A DNA stretch of 64,000 nucleotides from Harmothoe impar (Eukaryota > Annelida > Polychaeta > Phyllodocida > Polynoidae), in assembly GCA_947462335.1 (NCBI GenBank), contig OX381704.1, positions 48,612,942-48,676,941 on the forward strand, in the 5' to 3' direction. Shown here piece by piece: positions 1 to 11,382 of this stretch. A program made the translations under genes and the position numbers. Position 1 is the stretch's first letter. Each line of letters starts with the position of its first letter. The notes below the pieces were generated by a model. It did no database searches. It saw only the letters and a list, made by a program, of their open reading frames with translations, and had not been told where the DNA came from.

Positions 1-48
1 GGGCTACGTCCACCCATGCATGACTATGCCGGATAGTTTATCACCCTA

Positions 49-230
49 CACTGTAAAAAAAATGGTGTTTCCATTCTAACCACAGTCCCAAACATAATCA
101 ACGTAAATGTTTAGAATGAAAGCGTATGATTCGTTGGGATGATCTACAGTATACATACCTAGCCATTATAATCTAAACATGATTGTTTAGCCTAAACATG
201 TTTTACGCCTAACGACATCTTTTTACAGTG
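49..230. mobile_element. Short non-autonomous element with CACTGTAAAAA inverted ends
   Basis: The left end reads CACTGTAAAAA and the right end TTTTTACAGTG, an inverted repeat of about 11 bp enclosing 182 bp with no ORF. The interior is AT-rich and repeats the word TAAACAT. The ends resemble those of the larger elements at 38837-39610 and 55436-56315, so it may be an internally deleted relative. I could not find a clear target-site duplication, so the superfamily is open. Confidence 0.45.
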
Positions 231-1354
231 CAGTTCTGCTTCCTCGATCGGCATCTACATAGAAACTGCCTCTAGATCCCTAGTATAGAGGTCTATGTAT
301 TCCCATGCATGTGTGTGGGTGTATAGCCTTGGTGTGTAGAGAAATATAGGGGTTGGATATATTATATGTATGAAAAACATGGAAAGTGTTCTTACACTGC
401 CGGCCTCCACCACTAAACCCACCATGCATCCACCCAATCGCTACCCATACATCACTGGAGCGAATTAAATTTGAATGAAACCGACCGACGTTGGACCGCT
501 AAAATACTGATATTGATAGTAGCCACCGACCCGATCACTCACTGCAGCTGCAGACAGCAACGAATTAAAAACTACAAATCGCGAGCCCAAAAACGCTGGT
601 GGATCGGCAGCATCCCAGCGAAATGGAATATGGACTGATCGAAACGCATTCCGTTGTTGATTGCATAATGCATCATTGAAATATGGATGGACTGTGGGCG
701 GAGGTTTGGATGCACTGTGCCGGCTGCAGGGGCCCAGGGAGAGGGCAGCATTTCAGTGGTAATGAAATTGGTTTGGGTCCATGCCAGGTCTAACCTATCT
801 GACCTGACTGATTTCCGTTATGCCCAGGGTACAATCTATGTTATAGTGGTGCGGCATATTTATGTACACCCCGTGACCCATGGAACGGGGATCTTGGCAA
901 AGCTGTCATGAAATACAAATGTAATTGTGTATTGTTAATCAACAGGTTTTCAATCAAGCTCAGATCTGTCTTCCAACGTGTCACTTTGTGTAGAAGGACA
1001 GCAATCGTTTGCTTCATAGTGAATTGATAGCTTTAACTCTTTATTTGTCGAGCATACCATACCCACTTATTGTAGCCTTCTATTCAAAATACGCTGCTAT
1101 ACATGGGAGTAAAAGGTGTACTACACTGTGTACAATGATTAGTTTAAAACATGAGAGCCTTGACTTGGCAATCTACATCATACATAACCACATTATGGAA
1201 GTTAAAAGGTTTATACGTTTAAAAAAAACAGTTCGCGATTCCTATAGTTTTCAATACAATATAACCTACAATTATAGTCTATTCTAAATAAGATATTAGT
1301 AAATAGCTAGCACGCATGCAGTATTGAGTACTCCAAATATTTTGGATGGTTGCT
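231..1354. other. No gene recognised
   Basis: AT-rich unique sequence. The short ORFs here (60-92 codons) have no biased codon use, domain or splice context that I can see. The 92-codon ORF at 1009-1287 on the plus strand is AT-rich and low in GC at third positions, as expected by chance. Confidence 0.5.
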
Positions 1355-1789
1355 ATGTAGACGGCATATCAGCTAAATTTGGGTGACTTTTAACTAATGC
1401 TAAATCACTATTGTACGTCATGTTCTTTACATATTCCCCAACTTATAAGGCGATTGGCAGTATATAAACATATGAAATTAGCACAAGTAGTGTCATAATC
1501 TTTACTGTAGGTCAACACTAAAACTCCCTATGATTGTGTTTATACTGCATGGCTCAAGGCTTTCCCTATTAGCTTAGTTCCCGGTATGCTCACATAGGGG
1601 GGACACTGAGTCAGTGAGGTGAGTAAGCAACATTGTTTTTTTTATCTCAAATCATGCATTTATAGACAAATATATTTAACTTTAGGTAGTGTATATCAGC
1701 TAAAATAATAACAAAACCCTTGACATTAAAATCATATCCATTTTGAAGAAAAGGTTCGGGAAGTTTATTAGCTGATATACCATCTTTAA
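1355..1789 (+). mobile_element. TTAA-MITE1 copy, degenerate left end
   Basis: The right end is intact (TTAGCTGATATACCATCT then TTAA). The left end is recognisable but mutated (GACGGCATATCAGCTAAA), and its TTAA is lost. The interior shares long blocks with the 35.0-kb and 53.6-kb copies, such as ACTAAAACTCCCTATG and GACACTGAGTCAGTGAGGTG. It has more point differences than the other copies, so it is probably the oldest here. It has no coding capacity. Confidence 0.8.
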
Positions 1790-2029
1790 TAGTCTGGTTT
1801 TAGCTCTTTTGAAATATGCTTGCAATCCATTTATTCCACAGAGGTTACTTTATCAGGTTTGGTTAACCCAATTTATTCCTGGATGTCGCTTTGATAAATA
1901 TGAGCAGGTAATGTATGATCTTAGCGAATTTTATTAATTTGGAACAACCAGACGTTCCTCCGTCATGGATTACACGCGCATAATATGATTCCCCCCTTTA
2001 AAATGCAATGGGTGGAACGAGAGAACATG

Positions 2030-2111
2030 GGATGGAGGAAGGATGTGCGGCGGGGATGGGAGGTGGCAGGATGGAGGTGGCAGGGGCCTGGAGTGGGGGG
2101 GAGGGGTGCTG
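2030..2111. other. Purine/G-rich tract
   Basis: Near-continuous run of GGA/GGG words on the plus strand with several G-triplets in succession, so it could form G-quadruplexes. It directly precedes the CpG-rich patch at 2112-2252. It would be a very poor splice acceptor for a plus-strand exon, because there is no polypyrimidine tract. Confidence 0.45.
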
Positions 2112-2252
2112 GAGGACTTACTGGAGGCGGTGTTTGCCGTGCTGATGGTACCCGACGAGTCGGTGTTTGTGCAGCATGATTGGCCGGCAACCAGCGCCCA
2201 TCGCGGACGTGTGCCACCAGAGGGCGCCACTACACGGAGCGGGGGCACCCAG
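2112..2252. other. CpG-rich candidate exon or regulatory patch, strand ambiguous
   Basis: This 141-bp stretch has about 13 CpGs in a CpG-poor neighbourhood. In the plus frame starting at 2112 it is open, with strong G/C preference at third positions (GAG GCG GTG TTT GCC GTG CTG). It ends at CAG followed by GTGACC, a possible donor. On the minus strand it is also open and ends at a GTAAGT donor at 2121-2116. Both readings look protein-like and I recognise neither. The purine-rich upstream sequence argues against a plus-strand acceptor. A CTCF-like motif lies inside it, so it may be regulatory DNA rather than coding. Confidence 0.25.
2214..2232 (+). promoter_or_regulatory. CTCF-like binding motif
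   Basis: CCACCAGAGGGCGCCACTA fits the published bilaterian CTCF core (CCASYAGRGGGCRS) at every core position on the plus strand. It lies in a CpG-rich patch, next to a 15-base C run. Occupancy cannot be judged from sequence. Confidence 0.5.
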
Positions 2253-2256
2253 GTGA

Positions 2257-2280
2257 CCCCCCCCCCCCCCCACACACACA
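2257..2280 (+). repeat. Poly-C run followed by (CA)n
   Basis: Fifteen consecutive C (2257-2271) run straight into CACACACACA. Simple repeat, likely length-polymorphic and error-prone in sequencing. Confidence 0.9.
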
Positions 2281-5200
2281 CTCCACCACCACATAACAAT
2301 AAAAACAAAACGAAACACTCGCCCTTCTTACGCCAACATGTTTTTCTAACCTCACTCAAAATACATATATACAAAAAATATCATTTATTAAATTGGCAGT
2401 AATTTAACCATTTTAATCCGTCCTGGCACCAGCCCTCACCACGTAGTCCAGGCGTCAGGAAAATGCCATGTAAATAGCACATGATCGTTATCCTTTTAAT
2501 AGTTGAGGCAGAAATGGGTTATATCTGGGTAAAGTACATGTGAGTTTAGTATGCACTGAAGGAATTCGATGGGCGTGGTCATGTGCTAATGACTGTTCAT
2601 CATGATTAGCCCAAGGACATAATCCATGGCCACAACTGACCTTCTACCGTGTATAAGTGGCTTAATGACATTACCCAATGTCTACTATTCTCCTATGGCT
2701 GCCAAGAAACTCGCATGTCGTATTCAGCAATCATTGAAACCATAAAATCGGTTGCTTCTGTACCATAATATTGTGTTTCATGACGTTATGGTCAATTCAT
2801 TTCAATTTGACATTATTTGTATTCCGCTGAACCATTTGAATACAAACGATGACATTTCTATGTATTTTGCAACAGAAAAGGATGAACTTTTATATTTCTA
2901 CATCATTATTATGACAATTGTGTCATGTTTTAGAATACAGGACCTTAGTGCACCCTGTACAAGAAAGACCTTCCTTTCAGGATAAAAAATAATGAACAGC
3001 TGGAATACGGCCAACGGAATAATTTCAACTGTATTATGATACATAATTATTAGAGTTTCTAGAAAAAGATATTAAATGACATGACACATAGTTTACATTA
3101 TAAATAGTGGGTATAATGCAGTATTGCCCATATCGATGTATGTCAACATTGATAACATTATTTGGATATCCGGTTGTACAACTGTAAAGCAATTGATCCC
3201 ACTCACACAAACTAATTCATATAGTAACAGGGCAAGGTTATGGTCGTACACACACTCATTTTCGGAGCGGAAATGAAATATTCTTTTATAAAATGAAATC
3301 CCTTTCTGAACCTATGTGTATTGGCCATTGGTTTTGGACTTTCACATTTGCTATTATGCAGAGTGAAAGTAGAGAACTCACTTCCATTTCCGGTGTTTAA
3401 TCACATTGTGGTTCAGGAATGCACCATTACCATTGACTTTTACTGACTGTTCAGTGCCAGTGCCAGCGACATAGAAATGCCATTTGAACGGCCAATTGTT
3501 ATGCACCTGAATGCAAGGACAGCTTTGGCAATATGGACTGCATTCATTGTACATGGTTGCACCAGCGTACAATGCAATCTATGTCGCCAAATAGCCTGTA
3601 TACATTCACATGGTAAAAACGACTCTATTACTGTACAAAGAGCCGACAGTACTAAATGGATTTATTAATGCTATATTATATAGAAGACTACGAAAAGATT
3701 TAGATTGTGGTATGCCCTCAGAGATGGAAGCTGTGCTGTTACCCTTTAGAGCTTCATGGCGTCTTCCCTTTTAATAATACCAAAGGCAAGCTTATTGGCT
3801 CAACCTCAGTCCCTTCCAGGCCGGGTTTGTTGGATAGTAATGACCTACATCATTAGTGTTATTCTCAGCAAGGCAAGCCCAACAGTGTACTGGAACAGAA
3901 AGACAATAAAGAAATTGAGTACCTTGATTATGACTTGCAGCACAATGGAAGGGACCAGGAGTGAATGTATGGACACCATGACCACCAACAAAATTCACCG
4001 ACCAACCTATAGTTACACCTTTGACAACTCACTACAGAATAAAAGATTCACCAGTTGGGCCCTTTCAAATAAAAAAGAGCAAAAACTATGAAGATGTTAG
4101 CAAACTTGTGACATACTAACTATTGATATGATGTATTACATTCAAAAGAACTTAGTAAGTGGAAGTTTGGAGACTGACCACAAGTGGAGGTTAGGTGCAC
4201 CAGGTGTGGCCATCGCTGCACCCTGGAGGTGATGGCTGAAAGGCACACCTATAGCCTGAACGCCATATTGTGCTTCATAACCCATTATCAGAAGGATCAT
4301 ATGTAACGGCCATTCTGCATATACAAATAACATGTAAGTGCACATAAGTATCCTTTATTATCATACAAGCAGATGGCTCTATACAAGTTGAAGTGCGCAT
4401 TTATCATGCATAATTCTTTAATCAATTCCTGATATATTGTCTGCAACAAAAGCCAGCACAATTGAAGTGTTAGGTTGTTAGAGGTGCACCACTTCTGTTT
4501 GTGATGATGAATGTCTAGGAGGACTTATCAATTTACTTCACCAGCTGCCGTGCCCCGAGGCATAACGCCATTCCCGCCATTCTAATATTGTATACATCTA
4601 CAAAACCGACCGATATTAACAGATCAGGTGCCACAGCAGGCCCAGGCTGGTACAGTCGGTATAACATTCATGGGTTGTTCCTAAAATGAATACAATATGG
4701 CTGCATAAGTTACATATTGGAGACATTGTTTTAAAACGGCTTCATCTTTGATAAGTTAGTATTTTGCGTTTGCAGAAGATTCACAGCACAACAATAAAAG
4801 TATTGGTATAATCAATCAGATGTATCCAGGTCCTCTAGAACTACGCATATATATATACAGTACTCCTTACTTATTACAGCAGACGGTTGTGGTAAACCTG
4901 CAGCAAATACTGCGCTGTGATCAAACAGCAAAGTGTACTAGGCATGTTGATGTACAGTAACATCATACTGCAATTAAATGTCAACTTGTGTTGTGTATAG
5001 GAATAAAGAAAAAAATACCATACAAAATTACACCACATTTAACTGCTAAATTGGATAAGCCTTAAATGGATTATGTTGCTATCAGTTTAGCAGTATTGAG
5101 GACAACCCTTCGCTCCCCTTACATGTGCAGATTATGAGGATCATCATTTCCAAATGGTCTAACATACTCAGAAAAATACAATGAACCATATGTCAGCTCC

Positions 5201-5530
5201 ATAGGGTGCCATTCTTCCATTCATTTCATCATAATTGGATCATGCACCAGAACAAATAGCAATTTTCAATTACCAGACATACATGTATATGCAATACCTG
5301 GATCTCCCTCTATATATAAATGTCGATGCCCCAATCCTTTGTAAGACGTGCAGCTGCCATTGCCTGGTTGGTATTCTTTCTAGGGGTCGGAAGGCACTGT
5401 TGATGGGAGCAAGCCGATGATCTCCAAGGGAAGGAGGGTGACAGGGCCTTGGCAAAGCAGGGATGGTATTGGGGGTGGGGGTTCAGGAGGAGGGTGCTTC
5501 AAAGGCTTTGTTTCAGATCAATTTAACTTT
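2281..5530. other. No gene recognised
   Basis: About 3.2 kb of unique AT-rich DNA. The short ORFs (63-111 codons) have no supporting codon bias, splice signals or recognisable motifs. No inverted-repeat element was found by eye. Confidence 0.45.
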
Positions 5531-5531
5531 A

Positions 5532-5634
5532 ATGGCGGGTAATGCTCATTTCCATCATGGCGGTTAAGCCTAATTGGTAATTTTACGAGCCTGCTGTGAG
5601 TGTCCGGATGCGGGTTCTGCCAACGACCAATCAG
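5532..5634. promoter_or_regulatory. Possible promoter-like motif cluster (ATGGCGG, CCAAT)
   Basis: Two YY1-type ATGGCGG words (about 5532-5538 and 5557-5563) and a consensus NF-Y/CCAAT box, ACCAATCAG (5626-5634), lie within about 100 bp. A 107-codon minus-strand ORF ends at 5663. No TATA box, CpG cluster or verified transcript supports a start here. The motifs are short and could be chance. Confidence 0.2.
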
Positions 5635-5639
5635 CAGCA

Positions 5640-7292
5640 GGCAGAGGCTTTTTTGGTTGTAATTATTGTTTTCTAACGTTAACCTTGGAGTGCCCTTTTA
5701 CTGTGTATGGCTCTGCATGCTGCCGGGGTTGGCGCACATGTCCGCCTCCCCATCCTCCTTTACTGCCTTTTTTTATCGCTTCCTCTCTCCTCTTCTCTTT
5801 TTTTGGGATAAACTTTAATGTGTAGCCCTGTGCAGCCTTCAGTGTTACTTCAGTTCCTGACACACGAAGGCCATGTCCTCTTTTTCTGAAAAAGGTAATG
5901 TTGTTTACTTCATCAAGGCGCAGGTCCATCAGGGCAAGGTGGATGTTTTGTTTTAATGTAAGGCTCCAGCTTTTTATTTCTGTCACTAAGGTAGCCTATT
6001 GGGCGTTAACACTTTGACTTTGAAAGGAATTCTCTCAAAAAACGGATACAAGTTCCCAGTGAGGTTTTAATTGTTTTTGTTTTAGCCTGTGATTCCCTTC
6101 AAAAACTAATGTCGATAATGTTCAAACCTTTGATAAACAATGTTGCGACATCAACCGTAAAATATATTGAATGTTGGCGATATGAGTTTATTCCTGCTTG
6201 AGTTGGATTAAAACAGCAAGGGACGCCCTCCTCCTAGTTCGAAATACGTAATACGAGAGAAGGGAATATTACTGGTAATTACAGTAATATTATGTAGCTC
6301 GCCAAGTGCACTTTCCCGAAACAGTAAAGTGATTCGGTCCCAAGGTTCAAGCTGCATGTATGCAGGTAGAGATCCTTCACTCCGATGTAACTGCAGACAT
6401 TTTAACTGAGTACATAAAGTAGCTGGACAATTTGACGAAATACAATATACCATTCCCCCAAAACTCGCCAGCCAATGCTTTAATGCATACTTAGTAAATT
6501 TCATTTCAATTATTGTATCCTACAATAAAATTGACGCCTATCTATTAGATGTCAAGCATTTTAACTAGGTGATTGCCAATAAAAGGTAATTGGAAGGAAT
6601 TATAGATACAAATGAACAGCAATTAAGATTGGGAGAAACTGAAATAATTGGTTCAAATTTCAGCACAATGTCCCCATAATAAGTAAATGTTGTGAAACTG
6701 TATAAAGATAATGGGATGGATTTAATGGAAGAAAGCCATTTTTCTTAGCCCATTGAGTATGGCCACATTGTATTAAATGGGGGGGGGGGCATTGAAAATG
6801 GAGCTTCCTATAGTAAAGCATAGTAAATTTTGTATAAAAAAAAAATCCTCGCGATCGGCACCCATAATTAAGAGCTTCCTCCTTTCATCTAACATGAAAA
6901 CCCATGACATTTTATTTCAATTTTCTACTTTTCAAAGATTATACCAAACTAATACAATCGTAGTTATTTACTGGTATCAATACTGAATATCAAATTCCCC
7001 CATCTCCAAACGTCTACCTTTAAGAGTGAGTACTCGCCCAATGTCGTGCCTGGATCATAGTTTTGTGTAACTATTACCTATGGATTGGGCAATTAAAATA
7101 TTGTCATCTAAATTTACCTTTTCCAGCCCCGGCTAGGTATCAACCCTGAGTAGAAATAGAGATTATGAACAGTCGTATAAAACAGAGGTGGAGTTGGAGA
7201 TAAGAACCTTGGCAGTGGACGCCCAGGAGCTACTGTGGGTTGTGGTCGTGATTATTTAGGGTCTTAACGTTTTTCACCTCTCCATGTAAATG
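5640..7292. other. No gene recognised
   Basis: Unique AT-rich sequence. The longest ORF is on the minus strand (5663-5986, 107 codons); its first half is somewhat protein-like, but its second half translates a low-complexity tract. An 11-base G run sits at 6779-6789. Confidence 0.45.
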
Positions 7293-7351
7293 TCAACATT
7301 GTGGGAGCTGCAGAGACTTTGGGGTTCCGAAGCCCTGTATCAAGGTACAAA
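7293..7351 (+). repeat. 59-bp flank shared with 9762-9820 and 11328-11382
   Basis: The block from TCAACATTGTGGGAGCTGCA up to the MITE at 7352 recurs upstream of the MITEs at 9821 and 11383 with only a couple of differences. The MITEs at 7352 and 11383 were therefore already duplicated together with this flank before the recent 1.56-kb duplication. Confidence 0.8.
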
Positions 7352-7773
7352 TTAAAGATGGTGTATCAGCTAATCGACTTCCCAAACCTTTTCTTCAAAA
7401 TGGATATTATTTTAATGTCAAGGGCTTTGTTATTATTTTAGCTGATATTCAGTAATCAATGTTAAATATATTTGTCTATGATTTGAGATAGAAACCAATG
7501 TTGCTCATTCACCTCACTGACCCAGTGTCCCCCCTATGTGAGCATACCAGGAACTAAGCTAATAGGGTAAGCACTGAGCCATGCAGTATAAACACATAGG
7601 GAGTTTTAGTGTCGACCTACAGTAAAACATATTGCACTGCATGTGCTCATCTCATATACTAAGACACTGCCAATGATTTTAAAAGTTAGGGAAGACGTAT
7701 GGGATAGGATATACAATAGGAATATGATAAGACTAAAAAATCGCCAAACATTTAGCTGACACACCATCTTTAA
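7352..7773 (-). mobile_element. TTAA-MITE1 copy A (422 bp)
   Basis: Complete copy between TTAA (7352-7355) and TTAA (7770-7773), in reverse orientation. The ends are AGATGGTGTATCAGCTAA and TTAGCTGACACACCATCT. There is no ORF. It is the right-half donor of the chimeric MITE at 9821-10242: shared diagnostic bases include CTCATTCACC and GACCCAGTGTCC. Confidence 0.9.
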
Positions 7774-7989
7774 GTAGCAGGCACTTTGGAAATTAGCGAT
7801 GAAGCATCTCCTACTACTTTTAGCAATAATCTTTTACTGTCCCTATATTCATAATCCAATTTTGGGAGGCCATACAGAACTGATATCGAACAATGCTTTA
7901 CAGATTTAATGTCCCGACCGACAAATTTAATATGCCAACTTATTATCCCTTGAGAGACTACTTACCATGCACTACATGATTTCCTGAGG

Positions 7990-8074
7990 TGGTGTAATCT
8001 GGCGAGTAGATGAGGATGGTGTAATCTGGCGAGTAGACGAGGATGGTGTATAATCTGGCGAGTAGACGAGGGTG
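7990..8074 (+). repeat. 27-bp minisatellite, about three units
   Basis: Direct repeats of TGGTGTAATCTGGCGAGTAG followed by AYGAGGA. The third unit has a TA insertion. The same array recurs in the second duplicate at 10459-10543. Confidence 0.85.
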
Positions 8075-8130
8075 GCCACGAAGCTACTGTACGTGCTGGA
8101 TCAACTGTGCTAGGCTGGCACTACCTTTAA

Positions 8131-9034
8131 GGTTGATCGCTACTCTTAACTTTTCATCCATAGAATTTCCTAATTTTTTGCATCAGGGTAGTTTAGATCA
8201 TTAAGAAAGGGAAAATGCAAAAAAATAGGGGGGGTCCCGAGCTACTTTTTTTGTTACAGATTTTTGAAAAAAAAAAGTATTCTCTATTTTTGCCAAAAAA
8301 TACAAAAAAATGGGAAATTTTCATGATTTCTTTTCTTAGTGAACCAATGCACACATTAATTTTGTATTGCACATGAATAATCCTAGGTTATGTCTTTTAA
8401 TGGGAAAAATAGAATGATGGTCCAAAAATGTACCTTTGTATGAAAAAACGTGATGGTTTTAAGACGATTATTCAAATTTAATGCATAATTCTTCAGCAAT
8501 ATCTAAATATCACTGAAAAAAATCCATGAACTTTTTTTTTTATTTTTTCAAAAAAATGTTCAGATCAATAGCTTACATTTTAAAGGACTTTTGATAGGTG
8601 GTCCTGGGCATATTTTTAGGGTTTTGGGCCTTTGAAGTTAAAAAATAGTGCAAAAATGGTCTAAATCTCATATTTAGAGCCTAAAAAAATGGGTAAATTG
8701 GCAAATATCTGGGTGTAAAATGGCTGTATTTCCCACCCTTGGTTATTTCAAAGAACCTAATGAGATCTTTATATATCTAGATAATGATTTATTGATTAAT
8801 AAGTCCAATGTTCTAACTTATATAAAAAATAGCAAATATTATTGGCTATAAATACATAAAATATTCAAAGTCCAATAAAACGCTCAATTTTGCTCGAAAT
8901 TGTCCAATCTTTCTATATAGCTTAGTCAGCATATATATGTTTCTAGTTTATTAATATTAGTTCAATCTGATACATATAAGCTATATGCGCAGAGACCTGC
9001 GCAGTGGTCCGTATTCAATGAGTAGCGATCAACC
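8131..9034. mobile_element. 904-bp TTAA-target element with 15-bp TIRs
   Basis: The perfect 15-bp terminal inverted repeat is GGTTGATCGCTACTC, flanked on both sides by TTAA (8127-8130 and 9035-9038). The interior is very AT-rich, with A runs and no ORF above 60 codons, so it is non-autonomous. The paralogous copy at 10596-10599 shows one uninterrupted TTAA in the same context, giving exact element ends. TTAA duplication is characteristic of the piggyBac and Kolobok superfamilies; the terminal sequence does not let me choose between them. Confidence 0.9.
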
Positions 9035-9408
9035 TTAACCTATGCATCTCTAAAATCATGACAAAAGTATAAATATATCTCCCTTTTGTAGAGGTGGAAC
9101 TCCGATCGACAAGCCGTAAAAAATGAGAGGTAGACAATTATGTCCTCTTTCCATTCAGCTAGGGTGGAACACTTTTCCTCCTTAAGGGAGGGTGGGGTGG
9201 TTCGTTCGAAACGACGAACCCCCCTGGTTACGGGCCTGCAATGCCATGGCACTATATAATCCTATTACAGGCCAGTACAACTTTGTTGTCAAATATCTCA
9301 GAATCAAGCTCGGGACCCCCTTATATTTTTCTTAATTTTTGAAAGTATATCACCTTTGGATCATCTGGTATTAGTATGGTGAAATCGTAGTTACTTCCTG
9401 GTTTGCTG

Positions 9409-9432
9409 AGGGTCCCTAATAATAGGGACCTT
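9409..9432 (+). repeat. Short hairpin, GGTCCCTA/TAGGGACC
   Basis: The sequence GGTCCCTAATAATAGGGACC is an imperfect-loop hairpin within the duplicated segment, repeated about 1.56 kb downstream near 10970-10993. Function unknown. Confidence 0.5.
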
Positions 9433-9562
9433 TATCAACCACGTAAAAGCTCATAAAACAAGGGGGAGGGGGGTCAGTGTGCTGATATTTCACACGTGGG
9501 GCCACGGGCCGAAACAGAGCTGTGCGGGCGATGGTCTACAGGGGTTAGTAGTATTGGTAGTA

Positions 9563-9757
9563 TTAAAGATGGTATATCAGCTAATAGACTTCCCAAACCT
9601 TTTCTCCAAAATTGACATCATTTTAATGTCAAGGGTTTTGTTATTATCTTAGCTGATATTCAGTAATCAATGTTAAATATATTTGTCTATAAATGCATGA
9701 TTTGAGATAGAAACCAATGTTGCTTACTCACCTCACTGACTCAGTGTCCCTCCTACG
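9563..9757 (-). mobile_element. TTAA-MITE1 fragment (195 bp)
   Basis: Starts at an intact TTAA end and follows the MITE through the inner inverted repeat and on to CAGTGTCCCTCCTACG. It then stops at the junction with the TCAACATTG flank. The other half is missing, so it is a truncation that existed before the tandem duplication, because 11125-11319 has the same end. Confidence 0.85.
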
Positions 9758-9820
9758 TTTTTCAACATTGTGGGAGCTGCAGAGACTTGGGGGTTCCGAA
9801 GCGCTGTATCAAGGTACAAA

Positions 9821-10242
9821 TTAAAGATGGTGTATCAGCTAATCAACTTCCCGAACCTTTTCTTCAAAATAGATATCATTTTAATGTCAAGGGCTTTGTT
9901 ATTATTTTAGCTGATATGCAGTGCTCAATGTTAAATATATTTGTCTATGATTTGAGATAGAAACCAATGTTGCTCATTCACCTCACTGACCCAGTGTCCC
10001 CCCTATGTGAGCATACCAGGAACTAAGCTAATAGGGTAAGCACTGAGCCATGCAGTATAAACACATAGGGAGTTTTAGTGTCGACCTACAGTAAAACATA
10101 TTGCACTGCATGTGCTCATCTCATATACTAAGACACTGCCAATGATTTTAAAAGTTAGGGAAGACGTATTGGATAGGATATACAATAGGAATATGATAAG
10201 ACTAAAAAATCGCCAAACATTTAGCTGACACACCATCTTTAA
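9821..10242 (-). mobile_element. TTAA-MITE1 chimeric copy (422 bp)
   Basis: Complete between TTAA ends. Up to 9924 it carries the variants of the 11383 copy (CCCGAACC, ATAGATATC, GCAGTGCTC). From 9975 on it carries those of the 7352 copy (CTCATTCACC, GACCCAG, TATAAACACA). The switch lies between 9925 and 9974, where the three copies are identical. This is the recombination joint of the tandem duplication. Confidence 0.88.
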
Positions 10243-10458
10243 GTAGCAGGCACTTTGGAAATTAGCGATGAAGCATCTCCTACTACTTTTAGCAATAATC
10301 TTTTACTGTCCCTATATTCATAATCCAATTTTGGGAGGCCATACAGAACTGATATCGAACAATGCTTTACAGATTTAATGTCCCGACCGACAAATTTAAT
10401 ATGCCAACTTATTATCCCTTGAGAGACTACTTACCATGCACTACATGATTTCCTGAGG

Positions 10459-10543
10459 TGGTGTAATCTGGCGAGTAGATGAGGATGGTGTAATCTGGCG
10501 AGTAGACGAGGATGGTGTATAATCTGGCGAGTAGACGAGGGTG
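10459..10543 (+). repeat. 27-bp minisatellite, second copy
   Basis: Same three-unit array as 7990-8074, with the same internal variants, duplicated as part of the 1.56-kb segment. Confidence 0.85.
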
Positions 10544-10595
10544 GCCACGAAGCTACTGTACGTGCTGGATCAACTGTGCTAGGCTGGCACTACCT

Positions 10596-10599
10596 TTAA
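10596..10599. other. Empty TTAA target site
   Basis: The context CACTACCT-TTAA-CCTATGC is uninterrupted here, while at 8127-9038 the same flanks enclose the 904-bp element and two TTAA copies. It is either the pre-insertion state or the product of a precise excision. Confidence 0.9.
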
Positions 10600-11124
10600 C
10601 CTATGCATCTCTAAAATCATGACAAAAGTATAAATATATCTCCCTTTTGTAGAGGTGGAACTCCGATCGACAAGCCGTAAAAAATGAGAGGTAGACAATT
10701 ATGTCCTCTTTCCATTCAGCTAGGGTGGAACACTTTTCCTCCTTAAGGGAGGGTGGGGTGGTTCGTTCGAAACGACGAACCCCCCCTGGTTACGGGCCTG
10801 CAATGCCATGGCACTATATAATCCTATTACAGGCCAGTACAACTTTGTTGTCCAATATCTCAGAATCAAGCTCGGGACCCCCTTATATTTTTCTTAATTT
10901 TTGAAAGTATATCACCTTTGGATCATCTGGTATTAGTATGGTGAAATCGTAGTTACTTCCTGGTTTGCTGAGGGTCCCTAATAATAGGGACCTTTATCAA
11001 CCACGTAAAAGCTCATAAAACAAGGGGGAGGGGGGTCAGTGTGCTGATATTTCACACGTGGGGCCACGGGCCGAAACAGAGCTGTGCGGGCGATGGTCTA
11101 CAGGGGTTAGTAGTATTGGTAGTA

Positions 11125-11319
11125 TTAAAGATGGTATATCAGCTAATAGACTTCCCAAACCTTTTCTCCAAAATTGACATCATTTTAATGTCAAGGGTTT
11201 TGTTATTATCTTAGCTGATATTCAGTAATCAATGTTAAATATATTTGTCTATAAATGCATGATTTGAGATAGAAACCAATGTTGCTTACTCACCTCACTG
11301 ACTCAGTGTCCCTCCTACG
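11125..11319 (-). mobile_element. TTAA-MITE1 fragment, duplicate of 9563-9757
   Basis: Same truncated copy, carried along by the 1.56-kb duplication, ending at the same CTACG junction. Confidence 0.85.
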
Positions 11320-11382
11320 TTTTTCAACATTGTGGGAGCTGCAGAGACTTGGGGGTTCCGAAGCGCTGTATCAAGGTACAAA

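Larger units (their letters stand above)
7481..9950 (+). repeat. Tandem duplication, copy 1 (with 908-bp insertion)
   Basis: This segment and 9950-11510 are near-identical copies in direct tandem. Copy 1 differs mainly by the 904-bp element plus a 4-bp TTAA duplication at 8131-9038. The stretch 7774-8130 looks identical by eye to 10243-10599. The stretch 9039-9562 differs from 10600-11124 by about one base and one C indel. The ends are placed inside the flanking MITEs, where the exchange occurred, and are uncertain by about 50 bp. Confidence 0.85.

Noticed and set aside
5663..5986. 107-codon minus-strand ORF with a protein-like first half
   Set aside because: The second half is low-complexity, no splice or promoter context is convincing and no family is recognised.
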